64,000 nucleotides of DNA from Auanema rhodensis (taxonomy: Eukaryota > Nematoda > Chromadorea > Rhabditida > Rhabditidae). The DNA lies in assembly GCA_964057225.1 (NCBI GenBank), contig OZ059897.1, positions 1,984,001 to 2,048,000 of the forward strand, read 5' to 3'. The position numbers and the translations under genes are program-made. Of the stretch, positions 38,541-51,422 are shown piece by piece (position 1 is the stretch's first letter; each line of letters opens with the position of its first letter). The notes under the pieces were generated by a model. That model was not told the DNA's origin, did no database searches, and saw only the letters and a program-made list of their open reading frames with translations.

Positions 38541-39944
38541 TTAAGCTGCGTTGATCTGTGTTATCAGATTTGAGTTAACTTAAAAATGCACCGAGATATC
38601 AACTGATATATGTTCACACTTATATCCTCGATTTTCACCCTGCAGAAATGATTTTTTCGTTGAAAAACATTGTCTATCGTCTTCGTCATGAAAAAAGGAA
38701 TCTAAAAACATCTACTTTTTGTGAAATTATTCAGAAAATTTTCGGGAAAATTTTTGTCAAAATGTTTTTGGAAGCAATGTTGAGTGTACATGGGAACTCA
38801 ACATACACTAATGCATTATTTTTCAAACGATCATAACTAATTTTTGTATAGAGCGTTTCTCAATGTAGTATAGTGCATTCGATGCGGATTTTTAAGCTGC
38901 GTTGATCTGTGTTATCAGATTTGAGTTAGCTTAAAAATGCACCGAGATATCAACTGATATATGTTCACGCTTATATCCTCGATTTTCACACTGAAGAAAT
39001 GATTTTTTCGTTGAATAACATTGTCCATCGTCTTCGTCTTGAAAAAAGGAATCTAAAAACATCTACTTTTTGTGAAATTATTTATAAATTTTTCGGGAAA
39101 ATTTTTGTCAAAATGTTTTTGGAAGCAATGTTGAGTGTACATGGGAACTCAGCATACACTAATGCATTATTTTTCAAACGATCATAACTAATTTTTGTAT
39201 AGAGCGTTTCTCAATGTAGTATAGTGCATTCGATGCGGATTTTTAAGCTGCGTTGATCTGTGTTATCAGATTTGAGTTAGCTTAAAAATGCACCGAGATA
39301 TCAACTGATATATGTTCACACTTATATCCTCGATTTTCACCCTGAAGAAATGATTTTTTGGTTGAAAAACATTGTCCATCGTCTTCGTCTTGAAAAAAGG
39401 AATCTAAAAACACCTACTTTTCGTGAAATTATTTAGAAATTTTTCGGGAAAATTTTTGTCAAAATGTTTTTGGAAGCAATGTTGAGTGTACATGGGAACT
39501 CAACATACACTAATGCATTATTTTTCAAACGATCATAACTAATTTTTCTAAATAGCGTTTCTCGATGTAGTATAGTGCATTCGATGCGGATTTTTAAGCT
39601 GCGTTGATCTGTGTTATCAGATTTGAGTTAACTTAAAAATGCACCGAGATATCAACTGATATAGGTTCACACTTATATCCTCGATTTTCACCCTGCAGAA
39701 ATGATTTTTTCGTTGAAAAACATTGTCTATCGTCTTCGTCATGAAAAAAGGAATCTAAAAACATCTACTTTTTGTGAAATTATTCAGAAAATTTTCGGGA
39801 AAATTTTTGTCAAAATGTTTTTGGAAGCAATGTTGAGTGTACATGGGAACTCAACATACACTAATGCATTATTTTTCAAACGATCATAACTAATTTTTGT
39901 ATAGAGCGTTTCTCAATGTAGTATAGTGCATTCGATGCGGATTT
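38541..39944. repeat. V-containing monomers, trimer register
   Basis: V monomers start at 38541 and 39594, each preceded by a ttttttggttg monomer, giving a 1053-bp register (38190-38891 against 39243-39944). The monomer from 38892 is unusual, with ttcacgctt, cacactgaag, attatttataaa and ctcagcatac. V is recognised by the PstI site ctgcag at monomer position 100. Confidence 0.78.
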
Positions 39945-40976
39945 TTAAGCTGCGTTGATCTGTGTTATCAGATTTGAGTTAGCTTAAAAATGCACCGAGA
40001 TATCAACTGATATATGTTCACACTTATATCCTCGATTTTCACCCTGAAGAAATGATTTTTTCGTTGAAAAACATTGTCCATCATCTTTGCCTTGAAAAAA
40101 GGAATCTAAAAACATCTACTTTTTGTGAAATTATTTAGAAATTTTTCGGGAAAATTTTTGTCAAAATGTTTTTGGAAGCAATGTTGAGTGTACATAGGAA
40201 CTCAACATACACTAATGCATTATTTTTCAAACGATCATAACTTATTTTTGTATAGAGCGTTTCTCAATGTAGTATAGTGCATTCGATGCTGATTTCTAAG
40301 CTGCGTCGATCTGTGTTATCAGATTTGAGTTAGCTTAAAAATGCACCGAGATATCAACTGATATATGTTCACACTTATATCCTCGATTTTCACCCTGAAG
40401 AAATGATTTTTTCGTCGAAAAACATTGTCCATCGTCTTTGCCTTGAAAAAAGGAATCTAAAAACATCTACTTTTTGTGAAATTATTTAGAAATTTTTCGG
40501 GAAAATTTTTGTCAAAATGTTTTTGGAAGCAATGTTGAGTGTACATGGGAACTCAACATACACTAATGCATTATTTTTCAAACGATCATAACTTATTTTT
40601 GTATAGAGCGTTTCTTAATGTAGTATAGTGCATTCGATGCGGATTTTTAAGCTGCGTCTATCTGTGTTATCAGATTTGAGTTAGCTTAAAAATGCACCGA
40701 GATATCAACTGATATATGTTCACACTTATATCCTCGATTTTCACCCTGAAGAAATTGTCCATCGTCTTTGTCTTGAAAAAAGGAATCTAAAAACATCTAC
40801 GTTTTGTGAAATTATTTAGAAATTTTTCGGTAAAATTTTTGTCAAAATGTTTTTGGAAGCAATGTTGAGTGTACATGGGAACTCAACATACACTAATGCA
40901 TTATTTTTCAAACGATCATAACTAATTTCTGTAAATAGCGTTTCTCAATGTAGTATAGTGCATTCGATGCGAATTT
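39945..40976. repeat. R-S-T monomers opening the deletion-bearing HOR domain
   Basis: R (39945) has gcgttgatct, ccatcatc, cataggaac and the ending gatgctgatttctaag. S (40296) has tcgtcgaaa and gtttcttaatg. T (40647) has gcgtctatctg, a 21-bp deletion, ctacgttttg and cggtaaaat. R-S is the right-hand counterpart of the C-D pair seen at 0.7-12.6 kb. The P and Q monomers that follow complete the five-member order R-S-T-P-Q. Confidence 0.85.
40647..40976. repeat. T monomer with 21-bp deletion, copy 1
   Basis: The sequence runs ctgaagaaattgtccatcg, lacking monomer positions 110-130, which hold the ttttttcgttgaaaaac word. Two bases (at) are shared at the junction. Length 330 bp. Linked substitutions gcgtctatctg, ctacgttttg and cggtaaaat travel with the deletion in all five copies. 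Confidence 0.95.
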
Positions 40977-42710
40977 TTAAGCTGCGTCGATCTGTGTTAT
41001 CAGATTTGAGTTAGCTTAAAAATGCACCGAGATATCAACTGATATATGTTCACACTTATATCCTCGATTTTCACCCTGAAGAAATAGTTTTTTCGTTGAA
41101 AAACATTGTCCATCGTCTTTGCCTTGAAAAAAGGAATCTGAAAACATCTACTTTTTGTGAAATTATTTAGAAATTTTTCGGGAAAATTTTTGTCAAAATG
41201 TTTTTGGAAGCAATGTTGAGTGTACATGGGAACTCAACATACACTAATGCATTATTTTTCAAACGATCATAACTTATTTTTGTATAGAGCGTTTCTCAAT
41301 GTAGTATAGTGCATTCGATGCGGATTTTTAAGCTGCGTCGATCTGTGTTATCAGATTTGAGTTAGCTTAAAAATGCACCGAGATATCAACTGATATATGT
41401 TCACACTTATATCCTCGACTTTCACCCTGAAGAAATGATTTTTTCGTTGAATAACATTGTCCATCGTCTTCGTCTTGAAAAAAGGAATCTAAAAACATCT
41501 ACTTTTTGTGAAATTATTCAGAAAATTTTCGGGAAAATTTTTGTCAAAATGTTTTTGGAAGCAATGTTGAGTGTACATGGGAACTCAACATACACTAATG
41601 CATTATTTTTCAAACGATCATAACTAATTTTTGTATAGAGCGTTTCTCAATGTAGTATAGTGCATTCGATGCGGATTTTTAAGCTGCGTTGATCTGTGTT
41701 ATCAGATTTGAGTTAGCTTAAAAATGCACCGAGATATCAACTGATATATGTTCACACTTATATCCTCGATTTTCACCCTGAAGAAATGATTTTTTCGTTG
41801 AAAAACATTGTCCATCATCTTTGCCTTGAAAAAAGGAATCTAAAAACATCTACTTTTTGTGAAATTATTTAGAAATTTTTCGGGAAAATTTTTGTCAAAA
41901 TGTTTTTGGAAGCAATGTTGAGTGTACATAGGAACTCAACATACACTAATGCATTATTTTTCAAACGATCATAACTTATTTTTGTATAGAGCGTTTCTCA
42001 ATGTAGTATAGTGCATTCGATGCGGATTTTTAAGCTGCGTCGATCTGTGTTATCAGATTTGAGTTAGCTTAAAAATGCACCGAGATATCAACTGATATAT
42101 GTTCACACTTATATCCTCGATTTTCACCCTGAAGAAATGATTTTTTCGTCGAAAAACATTGTCCATCGTCTTTGCCTTGAAAAAAGGAATCTAAAAACAT
42201 CTACTTTTTGTGAAATTATTTAGAAATTTTTCGGGAAAATTTTTGTCAAAATGTTTTTGGAAGCAATGTTGAGTGTACATGGGAACTCAACATACACTAA
42301 TGCATTATTTTTCAAACGATCATAACTTATTTTTGTATAGAGCGTTTCTTAATGTAGTATAGTGCATTCGATGCGGATTTTTAAGCTGCGTCTATCTGTG
42401 TTATCAGATTTGAGTTAGCTTAAAAATGCACCGAGATATCAACTGATATATGTTCACACTTATATCCTCGATTTTCACCCTGAAGAAATTGTCCATCGTC
42501 TTTGTCTTGAAAAAAGGAATCTAAAAACATCTACGTTTTGTGAAATTATTTAGAAATTTTTCGGTAAAATTTTTGTCAAAATGTTTTTGGAAGCAATGTT
42601 GAGTGTACATGGGAACTCAACATACACTAATGCATTATTTTTCAAACGATCATAACTAATTTCTGTAAATAGCGTTTCTCAATGTAGTATAGTGCATTCG
42701 ATGCGAATTT
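40977..42710. repeat. HOR unit P-Q-R-S-T, five monomers (1734 bp)
   Basis: P has gaaatagttttttcg and gaatctgaaa. Q has cctcgactttc and gaataac; in this copy Q also has attattcagaaaa, so it is a hybrid. R, S and T follow, T with the 21-bp deletion. Compared with the next units it lacks the Q' and U monomers, so it differs from them by two whole monomers. Confidence 0.87.
42381..42710. repeat. T monomer with 21-bp deletion, copy 2
   Basis: Same deletion and linked substitutions as the monomer at 40647, 1734 bp downstream of it. I saw no difference from copy 1 in the markers compared. Confidence 0.95.
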
Positions 42711-45146
42711 TTAAGCTGCGTCGATCTGTGTTATCAGATTTGAGTTAGCTTAAAAATGCACCGAGATATCAACTGATATATGTTCACACTTATATCCTCG
42801 ATTTTCACCCTGAAGAAATAGTTTTTTCGTTGAAAAACATTGTCCATCGTCTTTGCCTTGAAAAAAGGAATCTGAAAACATCTACTTTTTGTGAAATTAT
42901 TTAGAAATTTTTCGGGAAAATTTTTGTCAAAATGTTTTTGGAAGCAATGTTGAGTGTACATGGGAACTCAACATACACTAATGCATTATTTTTCAAACGA
43001 TCATAACTTATTTTTGTATAGAGCGTTTCTCAATGTAGTATAGTGCATTCGATGCGGATTTTTAAGCTGCGTCGATCTGTGTTATCAGATTTGAGTTAGC
43101 TTAAAAATGCACCGAGATATCAACTGATATATGTTCACACTTATATCCTCGACTTTCACCCTGAAGAAATGATTTTTTCGTTGAATAACATTGTCCATCG
43201 TCTTCGTCTTGAAAAAAGGAATCTAAAAACATCTACTTTTTGTGAAATTATTTAGAAATTTTTCGGGAAAATTTTTGTCAAAATGTTTTTGGAAGCAATG
43301 TTGAGTGTACATGGGAACTCAACATACACTAATGCATTATTTTTCAAACGATCATAACTTATTTTTGTATAGAGCGTTTCTCAATGTAGTATAGTGCATT
43401 CGATGCGGATTTTTAAGCTGCGTCGATCTGTGTTATCAGATTTGAGTTAGCTTAAAAATGCACCGAGATATCAACTGATATATGTTCACACTTATATCCT
43501 CGATTTTCACCCTGAAGAAATGATTTTTTCGTTGAATAACATTGTCCATCGTCTTCGTCTTGAAAAAAGGAATCCAAAAACATCTACTTTTTGTGAAATT
43601 ATTTAGAAATTTTTCGGGAAAATTTTTGTCAAAATGTTTTTGGAAGCAATGTTGAGTGTACATGGGAACTCAACATACACTAATGCATTATTTTTCAAAC
43701 GATCATAACTAATTTTTGTAAATAGCGTTTCTCAAGGTAGTATAGTGCATTCGATGCGGATTTTTAAGCTGCGTCGATCTGTGTTATCAGATTTGCACTA
43801 GCTTAAAAATGCACCAAGATATCAACTGATATATGTTCACACTTATATCCTCGATTTTCACCCTGAAGAAATGATTTTTTCGTCGAAAAACATTGTCCAT
43901 CGTCTTTGCCTTGAAAAAAGGAATCTAAAAATATCTACTTTTTGTGAAATTATTTAGAAATTTTTCGGGAAAATTTTTGTCAAAATGTTTTTGGAAGCAA
44001 TGTTGAGTGTACATGGGAACTCAACATACACTAATGCATTATTTTTCAAACGATCATAACTAATTTTTGTATAGAGCGTTTCTCAATGTAGTATAGTGCA
44101 TTCGATGCGGATTTTTAAGCTGCGTTGATCTGTGTTATCAGATTTGAGTTAGCTTAAAAATGCACCGAGATATCAACTGATATATGTTCACACTTATATC
44201 CTCGATTTTCACCCTGAAGAAATGATTTTTTCGTTGAAAAACATTGTCCATCATCTTTGCCTTGAAAAAAGGAATCTAAAAACATCTACTTTTTGTGAAA
44301 TTATTTAGAAATTTTTCGGGAAAATTTTTGTCAAAATGTTTTTGGAAGCAATGTTGAGTGTACATAGGAACTCAACATACACTAATGCATTATTTTTCAA
44401 ACGATCATAACTTATTTTTGTATAGAGCGTTTCTCAATGTAGTATAGTGCATTCGATGCTGATTTCTAAGCTGCGTCGATCTGTGTTATCAGATTTGAGT
44501 TAGCTTAAAAATGCACCGAGATATCAACTGATATATGTTCACACTTATATCCTCGATTTTCACCCTGAAGAAATGATTTTTTCGTCGAAAAACATTGTCC
44601 ATCGTCTTTGCCTTGAAAAAAGGAATCTAAAAACATCTACTTTTTGTGAAATTATTTAGAAATTTTTCGGGAAAATTTTTGTCAAAATGTTTTTGGAAGC
44701 AATGTTGAGTGTACATGGGAACTCAACATACACTAATGCATTATTTTTCAAACGATCATAACTTATTTTTGTATAGAGCGTTTCTAAATGTAGTATAGTG
44801 CATTCGATGCGGATTTTTAAGCTGCGTCTATCTGTGTTATCAGATTTGAGTTAGCTTAAAAATGCACCGAGATATCAACTGATATATGTTCACACTTATA
44901 TCCTCGATTTTCACCCTGAAGAAATTGTCCATCGTCTTTGTCTTGAAAAAAGGAATCTAAAAACATCTACGTTTTGTGAAATTATTTAGAAATTTTTCGG
45001 TAAAATTTTTGTCAAAATGTTTTTGGAAGCAATGTTGAGTGTACATGGGAACTCAACATACACTAATGCATTATTTTTCAAACGATCATAACTAATTTCT
45101 GTAAATAGCGTTTCTCAATGTAGTATAGTGCATTTGATGCGAATTT
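42711..45146. repeat. HOR unit P-Q-Q'-U-R-S-T, seven monomers (2436 bp), copy 1
   Basis: Monomers start at 42711, 43062, 43413, 43764, 44115, 44466 and 44817. Q' has gaatccaaaa. U has atttgcactagc and caccaagat. R ends gatgctgatttctaag. T has the 21-bp deletion and gtttctaaatg precedes it. The next unit repeats this at an offset of 2436 bp. Confidence 0.9.
44817..45146. repeat. T monomer with 21-bp deletion, copy 3
   Basis: Same deletion, 2436 bp after copy 2. A private change catttgatgc near 45132 replaces the usual cattcgatgc. Confidence 0.95.
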
Positions 45147-46550
45147 TTAAGCTGCGTCGATCTGTGTTATCAGATTTGAGTTAGCTTAAAAATGCACCGA
45201 GATATCAACTGATATATGTTCACACTTATATCCTCGATTTTCACCCTGAAGAAATAGTTTTTTCGTTGAAAAACATTGTCCATCGTCTTTGCCTTGAAAA
45301 AAGGAATCTGAAAACATCTACTTTTTGTGAAATTATTTAGAAATTTTTCGGGAAAATTTTTGTCAAAATGTTTTTGGAAGCAATGTTGAGTGTACATGGG
45401 AACTCAACATACACTAATGCATTATTTTTCAAACGATCATAACTTATTTTTGTATAGAGCGTTTCTCAATGTAGTATAGTGCATTCGATGCGGATTTTTA
45501 AGCTGCGTCGATCTGTGTTATCAGATTTGAGTTAGCTTAAAAATGCACCGAGATATCAACTGATATATGTTCACACTTATATCCTCGACTTTCACCCTGA
45601 AGAAATGATTTTTTCGTTGAATAACATTGTCCATCGTCTTCGTCTTGAAAAAAGGAATCTAAAAACATCTACTTTTTGTGAAATTATTTAGAAATTTTTC
45701 GGGAAAATTTTTGTCAAAATGTTTTTGGAAGCAATGTTGAGTGTACATGGGAACTCAACATACACTAATGCATTATTTTTCAAACGATCATAACTTATTT
45801 TTGTATAGAGCGTTTCTCAATGTAGTATAGTGCATTCGATGCGGATTTTTAAGCTGCGTCGATCTGTGTTATCAGATTTGAGTTAGCTTAAAAATGCACC
45901 GAGATATCAACTGATATATGTTCACACTTATATCCTCGATTTTCACCCTGAAGAAATGATTTTTTCGTTGAATAACATTGTCCATCGTCTTCGTCTTGAA
46001 AAAAGAAATCCAAAAACATCTACTTTTTGTGAAATTATTTAGAAATTTTTCGGGAAAATTTTTGTCAAAATGTTTTTGGAAGCAATGTTGAGTGTACATG
46101 GGAACTCAACATACACTAATGCATTATTTTTCAAACGATCATAACTAATTTTTGTAAATAGCGTTTCTCAAGGTAGTATAGTGCATTCGATGCGGATTTT
46201 TAAGCTGCGTCGATCTGTGTTATCAGATTTGCACTAGCTTAAAAATGCACCAAGATATCAACTGATATATGTTCACACTTATATCCTCGATTTTCACCCT
46301 GAAGAAATGATTTTTTCGTCGAAAAACATTGTCCATCGTCTTTGCCTTGAAAAAAGGAATCTAAAAACATCTACTTTTTGTGAAATTATTTAGAAATTTT
46401 TCGGGAAAATTTTTGTCAAAATGTTTTTGGAAGCAATGTTGAGTGTACATGGGAACTCAACATACACTAATGCATTATTTTTCAAACGATCATAACTAAT
46501 TTTTCTAAATAGCGTTTCTCGATGTAGTATAGTGCATTCGATGCGGATTT

Positions 46551-46901
46551 TTAAGCTGCGTTGATCTGTGTTATCAGATTTGAGTTAACTTAAAAATGCA
46601 CCGAGATATCAACTGATATAGGTTCACACTTATATCCTCGATTTTCACCCTGCAGAAATGATTTTTTTGTTGAAAAACATTGTCTATCGTCTTCGTCATG
46701 AAAAAATGAATCTAAAAACATCTACTTTTTGTGAAATTATTCAGAAAATTTTCGGTAAAATTTTTGTCAAAATGTTTTTGGAAGCAATGTTGAGTGTACA
46801 TGGGAACTCAACATACACTAATGCATTATTTTTCAAACGATCATAACTTATTTTTGTATAGAGCGTTTCTCAATGTAGTATAGTGCATTCGATGCTGATT
46901 T
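46551..46901. repeat. Chimeric monomer, V on the left and R on the right
   Basis: The left part has the V markers gcgttgatct, gagttaac, ataggttc, ctgcag, tcttcgtcatg and attattcagaaaa. The right part ends gatgctgatttctaag, the R ending found otherwise only near 40288, 44457 and 48978. It sits exactly where R is expected in the seven-monomer unit. A cggtaaaat word in the middle matches T or is private. The switch lies between the tcggtaaaat word and the gatgctgat ending. Confidence 0.85.
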
Positions 46902-47252
46902 CTAAGCTGCGTCGATCTGTGTTATCAGATTTGAGTTAGCTTAAAAATGCACCGAGATATCAACTGATATATGTTCACACTTATATCCTCGATTTTCACC
47001 CTGAAGAAATGATTTTTTCGTCGAAAAACATTGTCCATCGTCTTTGCCTTGAAAAAAGGAATCTAAAAACATCTACTTTTTGTGAAATTATTTAGAAATT
47101 TTTCGGGAAAATTTTTGTCAAAATGTTTTTGGAAGCAATGTTGAGTGTACATGGGAACTCAACATACACTAATGCATTATTTTTCAAACGATCATAACTT
47201 ATTTTTGTATAGAGCGTTTCTTAATGTAGTATAGTGCATTCGATGCGGATTT

Positions 47253-47582
47253 TTAAGCTGCGTCTATCTGTGTTATCAGATTTGAGTTAGCTTAAAAATG
47301 CACCGAGATATCAACTGATATATGTTCACACTTATATTCTCGATTTTCACCCTGAAGAAATTATCCATCGTCTTTGTCTTGAAAAAAGGAATCTAAAAAC
47401 ATCTACGTTTTGTGAAATTATTTAGAAATTTTTCGGTAAAATTTTTGTCAAAATGTTTTTGGAAGCAATGTTGAGTGTACATGGGAACTCAACATACACT
47501 AATGCATTATTTTTCAAACGATCATAACTAATTTCTGTAAATAGCGTTTCTCAATGTAGTATAGTGCATTCGATGCGAATTT
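47253..47582. repeat. T monomer with 21-bp deletion, copy 4
   Basis: Same deletion, 2436 bp after copy 3, with gaaattatccatcg in place of gaaattgtccatcg and tatattctcg in place of tatatcctcg. Confidence 0.95.
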
Positions 47583-49667
47583 TTAAGCTGCGTCGATCTG
47601 TGTTATCAGATTTGAGTTAGCTTAAAAATGCACCGAGATATCAACTGATATATGTTCACACTTATATCCTCGATTTTCACCCTGAAGAAATAGTTTTTTC
47701 GTTGAAAAACATTGTCCATCGTCTTTGCCTTGAAAAAAGGAATCTGAAAACATCTACTTTTTGTGAAATTATTTAGAAATTTTTCGGGAAAATTTTTGTC
47801 AAAATGTTTTTGGAAGCAATGTTGAGTGTACATGGGAACTCAACATACACTAATGCATTATTTTTCAAACGATCATAACTAATTTCTGTAAATAGCGTTT
47901 CTCAATGTAGTATAGTGCATTCGATGCGAATTTTTAAGCTGCGTCGATCTGTGTTATCAGATTTGAGTTAGCTTAAAAATGCACCGAGATATCAACTGAT
48001 ATATGTTCACACTTATATCCTCGACTTTCACCCTGAAGAAATGATTTTTTCGTTGAATAACATTGTCCATCGTCTTCGTCTTGAAAAAAGGAATCTAAAA
48101 ACATCTACTTTTTGTGAAATTATTTAGAAATTTTTCGGGAAAATTTTTGTCAAAATGTTTTTGGAAGCAATGTTGAGTGTACATGGGAACTCAACATACA
48201 CTAATGCATTATTTTTCAAACGATCATAACTTATTTTTGTATAGAGCGTTTCTCAATGTAGTATTGTGCATTCGATGCGGATTTTTAAGCTGCGTCGATC
48301 TGTGTTATCAGATTTGAGTTAGCTTAAAAATGCACCGAGATATCAACTGATATATGTTCACACTTATATCCTCGATTTTCACCCTGAAGAAATGATTTTT
48401 TCGTTGAATAACATTGTCCATCGTCTTCGTCTTGAAAAAAGGAATCCAAAAACATCTACTTTTTGTGAAATAATTTAGAAATTTTTCGGGAAAATTTTCG
48501 TCAAAATGTTTTTGGAAGCAATGTTGAGTGTACATGGGAACTCAACATACACTAATGCATTATTTTTCAAACGATCATAACTTATTTCTGTAAATAGCGT
48601 TTCTCAATGTAGTATAGTGCATTCGATGCGAATTTTTAAGCTGCGTCGATCTGTGTTATCAGATTTGAGTTAGCTTAAAAATGCACCGAGATATCAACTG
48701 ATATATGTTCACACTTATATCCTCGATTTTCACCCTGAAGAAATGATTTTTTCGTTGAAAAACATTGTCCATCATCTTTGCCTTGAAAAAAGGAATCTAA
48801 AAACATCTACTTTTTGTGAAATTATTTAGAAATTTTTCGGGAAAATTTTTGTCAAAATGTTTTTGGAAGCAATGTTGAGTGTACATAGGAACTCAACATA
48901 CACTAATGCATTATTTTTCAAACGATCATAACTTATTTTTGTATAGAGCGTTTCTCAATGTAGTATAGTGCATTCGATGCTGATTTCTAAGCTGCGTCGA
49001 TCTGTGTTATCAGATTTGAGTTAGCTTAAAAATGCACCGAGATATCAACTGATATATGTTCACACTTATATCCTCGATTTTCACCCTGAACAAATGATTT
49101 TTTCGTCGAAAAACATTGTCCATCGTCTTTGCCTTGAAAAAAGGAATCTAAAAACATCTACTTTTTGTGAAATTATTTAGAAATTTTTCGGGAAACTTTT
49201 TGTCAAAATGTTTTTGGAAGCAATGTTGAGTGTACATGGGAACTCAACATACACTAATGCATTATTTTTCAAACGATCATAACTTATTTTTGTATAGAGC
49301 GTTTCTTAATGTAGTATAGTGCATTCGATGCGGATTTTTAAGCTGCGTCTATCTGTGTTATCAGATTTGAGTTAGCTTAAAAATGCACCGAGATATCAAC
49401 TGATATATGTTCACACTTATATCCTCGATTTTCACCCTGAAGAAATTGTCTATCGTCTTTGTCTTGAAAAAAGGAATCTAAAAACATCTACGTTTTGTGA
49501 AATTATTTAGAAATTTTTCGGTAAAATTTTTGTCAAAATGTTTTTGGAAGCAATGTTGAGTGTACATGGGAACTCAACATACACTAATGCATTATTTTTC
49601 AAACGATCATAACTAATTTCTGTAAATAGCGTTTCTCAATGTAGTATAGTGCATTCGATGCGAATTT
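47583..49667. repeat. HOR unit P-Q-Q'-R-S-T, six monomers (2085 bp)
   Basis: Same order as the two preceding seven-monomer units but without U. At the Q'/R boundary (near 48590) the ending is ttatttctgtaaatag followed by gcgaattttt, unlike the usual Q' ending, which is the expected trace of the exchange that removed U. The T monomer has the 21-bp deletion and the variant tgtctatcg. Confidence 0.87.
49338..49667. repeat. T monomer with 21-bp deletion, copy 5
   Basis: Same deletion, 2085 bp after copy 4, with gaaattgtctatcg in place of gaaattgtccatcg. This is the last copy; the deletion is absent from the rest of the window. Confidence 0.95.
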
Positions 49668-50369
49668 TTAAGCTGCGTCGATCTGTGTTATCAGATTTGA
49701 GTTAGCTTAAAAATGCACCGAGATATCAACTGATATATGTTCACACTTATATCCTCGATTTTCACCCTGAAGAAATAGTTTTTTCGTTGAAAAACATTGT
49801 CCATCGTCTTTGCCTTGAAAAAAGGAATCTGAAAACATCTACTTTTTGTGAAATTATTTAGAAATTTTTCGGGAAAATTTTTGTCAAAATGTTTTTGGAA
49901 GCAATGTTGAGTGTACATGGGAACTCAACATACACTAATGCATTATTTTTCAAACGATCATAACTTATTTTTGTATAGAGCGTTTCTCAATGTAGTATAG
50001 TGCATTCGATGCGGATTTTTAAGCTGCGTCGATCTGTGTTATCAGATTTGAGTTAGCTTAAAAATGCACCGAGATATCAACTGATATATGTTCACACTTA
50101 TATCCTCGACTTTCACCCTGAAGAAATGATTTTTTCGTTGAATAACATTGTCCATCGTCTTCGTCTTGAAAAAAGGAATCTAAAAACATCTACTTTTTGT
50201 GAAATTATTTAGAAATTTTTCGGGAAAATTTTTGTCAAAATGTTTTTGGAAGCAATGTTGAGTGTACATGGGAACTCAACATACACTAATGCATTATTTT
50301 TCAAACGATCATAACTTATTTTTGTATAGAGCGTTTCTCAATGTAGTATAGTGCATTCGATGCGGATTT
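49668..50369. repeat. P-Q pair, end of the deletion-bearing series
   Basis: P (gaaatagttt, gaatctgaaa) and Q (cctcgactttc, gaataac) open another unit as at 42711, followed by Q' and U, but from 51072 the order changes to W instead of R-S-T, so the seven-monomer pattern ends here. Confidence 0.8.
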
Positions 50370-51422
50370 TTAAGCTGCGTCGATCTGTGTTATCAGATTT
50401 GAGTTAGCTTAAAAATGCACCGAGATATCAACTGATATATGTTCACACTTATATCCTCGATTTTCACCCTGAAGAAATGATTTTTTCGTTGAATAACATT
50501 GTCCATCGTCTTCGTCTTGAAAAAAGGAATCCAAAAACATCTACTTTTTGTGAAATTATTTAGAAATTTTTCGGGAAAATTTTCGTCAAAATGTTTTTGG
50601 AAGCAATGTTGAGTGTACATGGGAACTCAACATACACTAATGCATTATTTTTCAAACGATCATAACTAATTTTTGTAAATAGCGTTTCTCAAGGTAGTAT
50701 AGTGCATTCGATGCGGATTTTTAAGCTGCGTCGATCTGTGTTATCAGATTTGCACTAGCTTAAAAATGCACCAAGATATCAACTGATATAAGTTCACACT
50801 TATATCCTCGATTTTCACCCTGAAGAAATGATTTTTTCGTTGAAAAACATTGTCCATCGTCTTTGCCTTGAAAAAAGGAATCTAAAAACATCTACTTTTT
50901 GTGAAATTATTTAGAAATTTTTCGGGAAAATTTTTGTCAAAATGTTTTTGGAAGCAATGTTGAGTGTACATGGGAACTCAACATACACTAATGCATTATT
51001 TTTCAAACGATCATAACTAATTTTTGTATAGAGCGTTTGTCAATGTAGTATAGTGCATTCGATGCGGATTTTTAAGCTGCGTTGATCTGTGTTATCAGAT
51101 TTGAGTTAACTTAAAAATGCACCGAGATATCAACTGATATATGTTCACACTTATATCCTCGATTTTCACCCTGAAGAAATGATTTTTTCGTTGAATAACA
51201 TTGTCCATCGTCTTCGTCTTGAAAAAAGGAATCTAAAAACATCTACTTTTTGTGAAATTATTTAGAAATTTTTCGGGAAAATTTTTGTCAAAATGTTTTT
51301 GGAAGCAATGTTAAGTGTACATGGGAACTGAACATACACTAATGCATTATTTTTCAAACGATCATAACTAATTTTTGTAAATAGCGTTTCTCAAGGTAGT
51401 ATAGTGCATTCGATGCGGATTT
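50370..51422. repeat. Trimer Q'-U-W (1053 bp), copy 1
   Basis: Q' has gaatccaaaa and attttcgtc. U has atttgcactagc, caccaagat, ataagttc and the ending gcgtttgtcaatg. W has gcgttgatct, gagttaac, gaataac, atgttaagt and gaactgaac. The same three follow at 51423. Confidence 0.88.

Larger units (their letters stand above)
45147..47582. repeat. HOR unit P-Q-Q'-U-(V/R)-S-T, seven monomers (2436 bp), copy 2
   Basis: Matches the preceding unit at every monomer except the fifth, where R is replaced by a V/R chimera at 46551. Private changes include gaaatccaaaa near 46007 and cttatattctcg near 47333. The 21-bp-deleted T monomer closes the unit at 47253-47582. Confidence 0.9.

Noticed and set aside
20817-46846. 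Fifteen 62-codon plus-strand open frames starting at monomer position 108
   Set aside because: Most monomers carry the same ATG but a TAG at positions 192-194; the frame opens only where that codon reads CAG (or TAT at 38999). The frame exists because of single-base variants in a satellite, the product has low complexity with no recognisable domain, and the 351-bp period (3 x 117) keeps the frame in register automatically.
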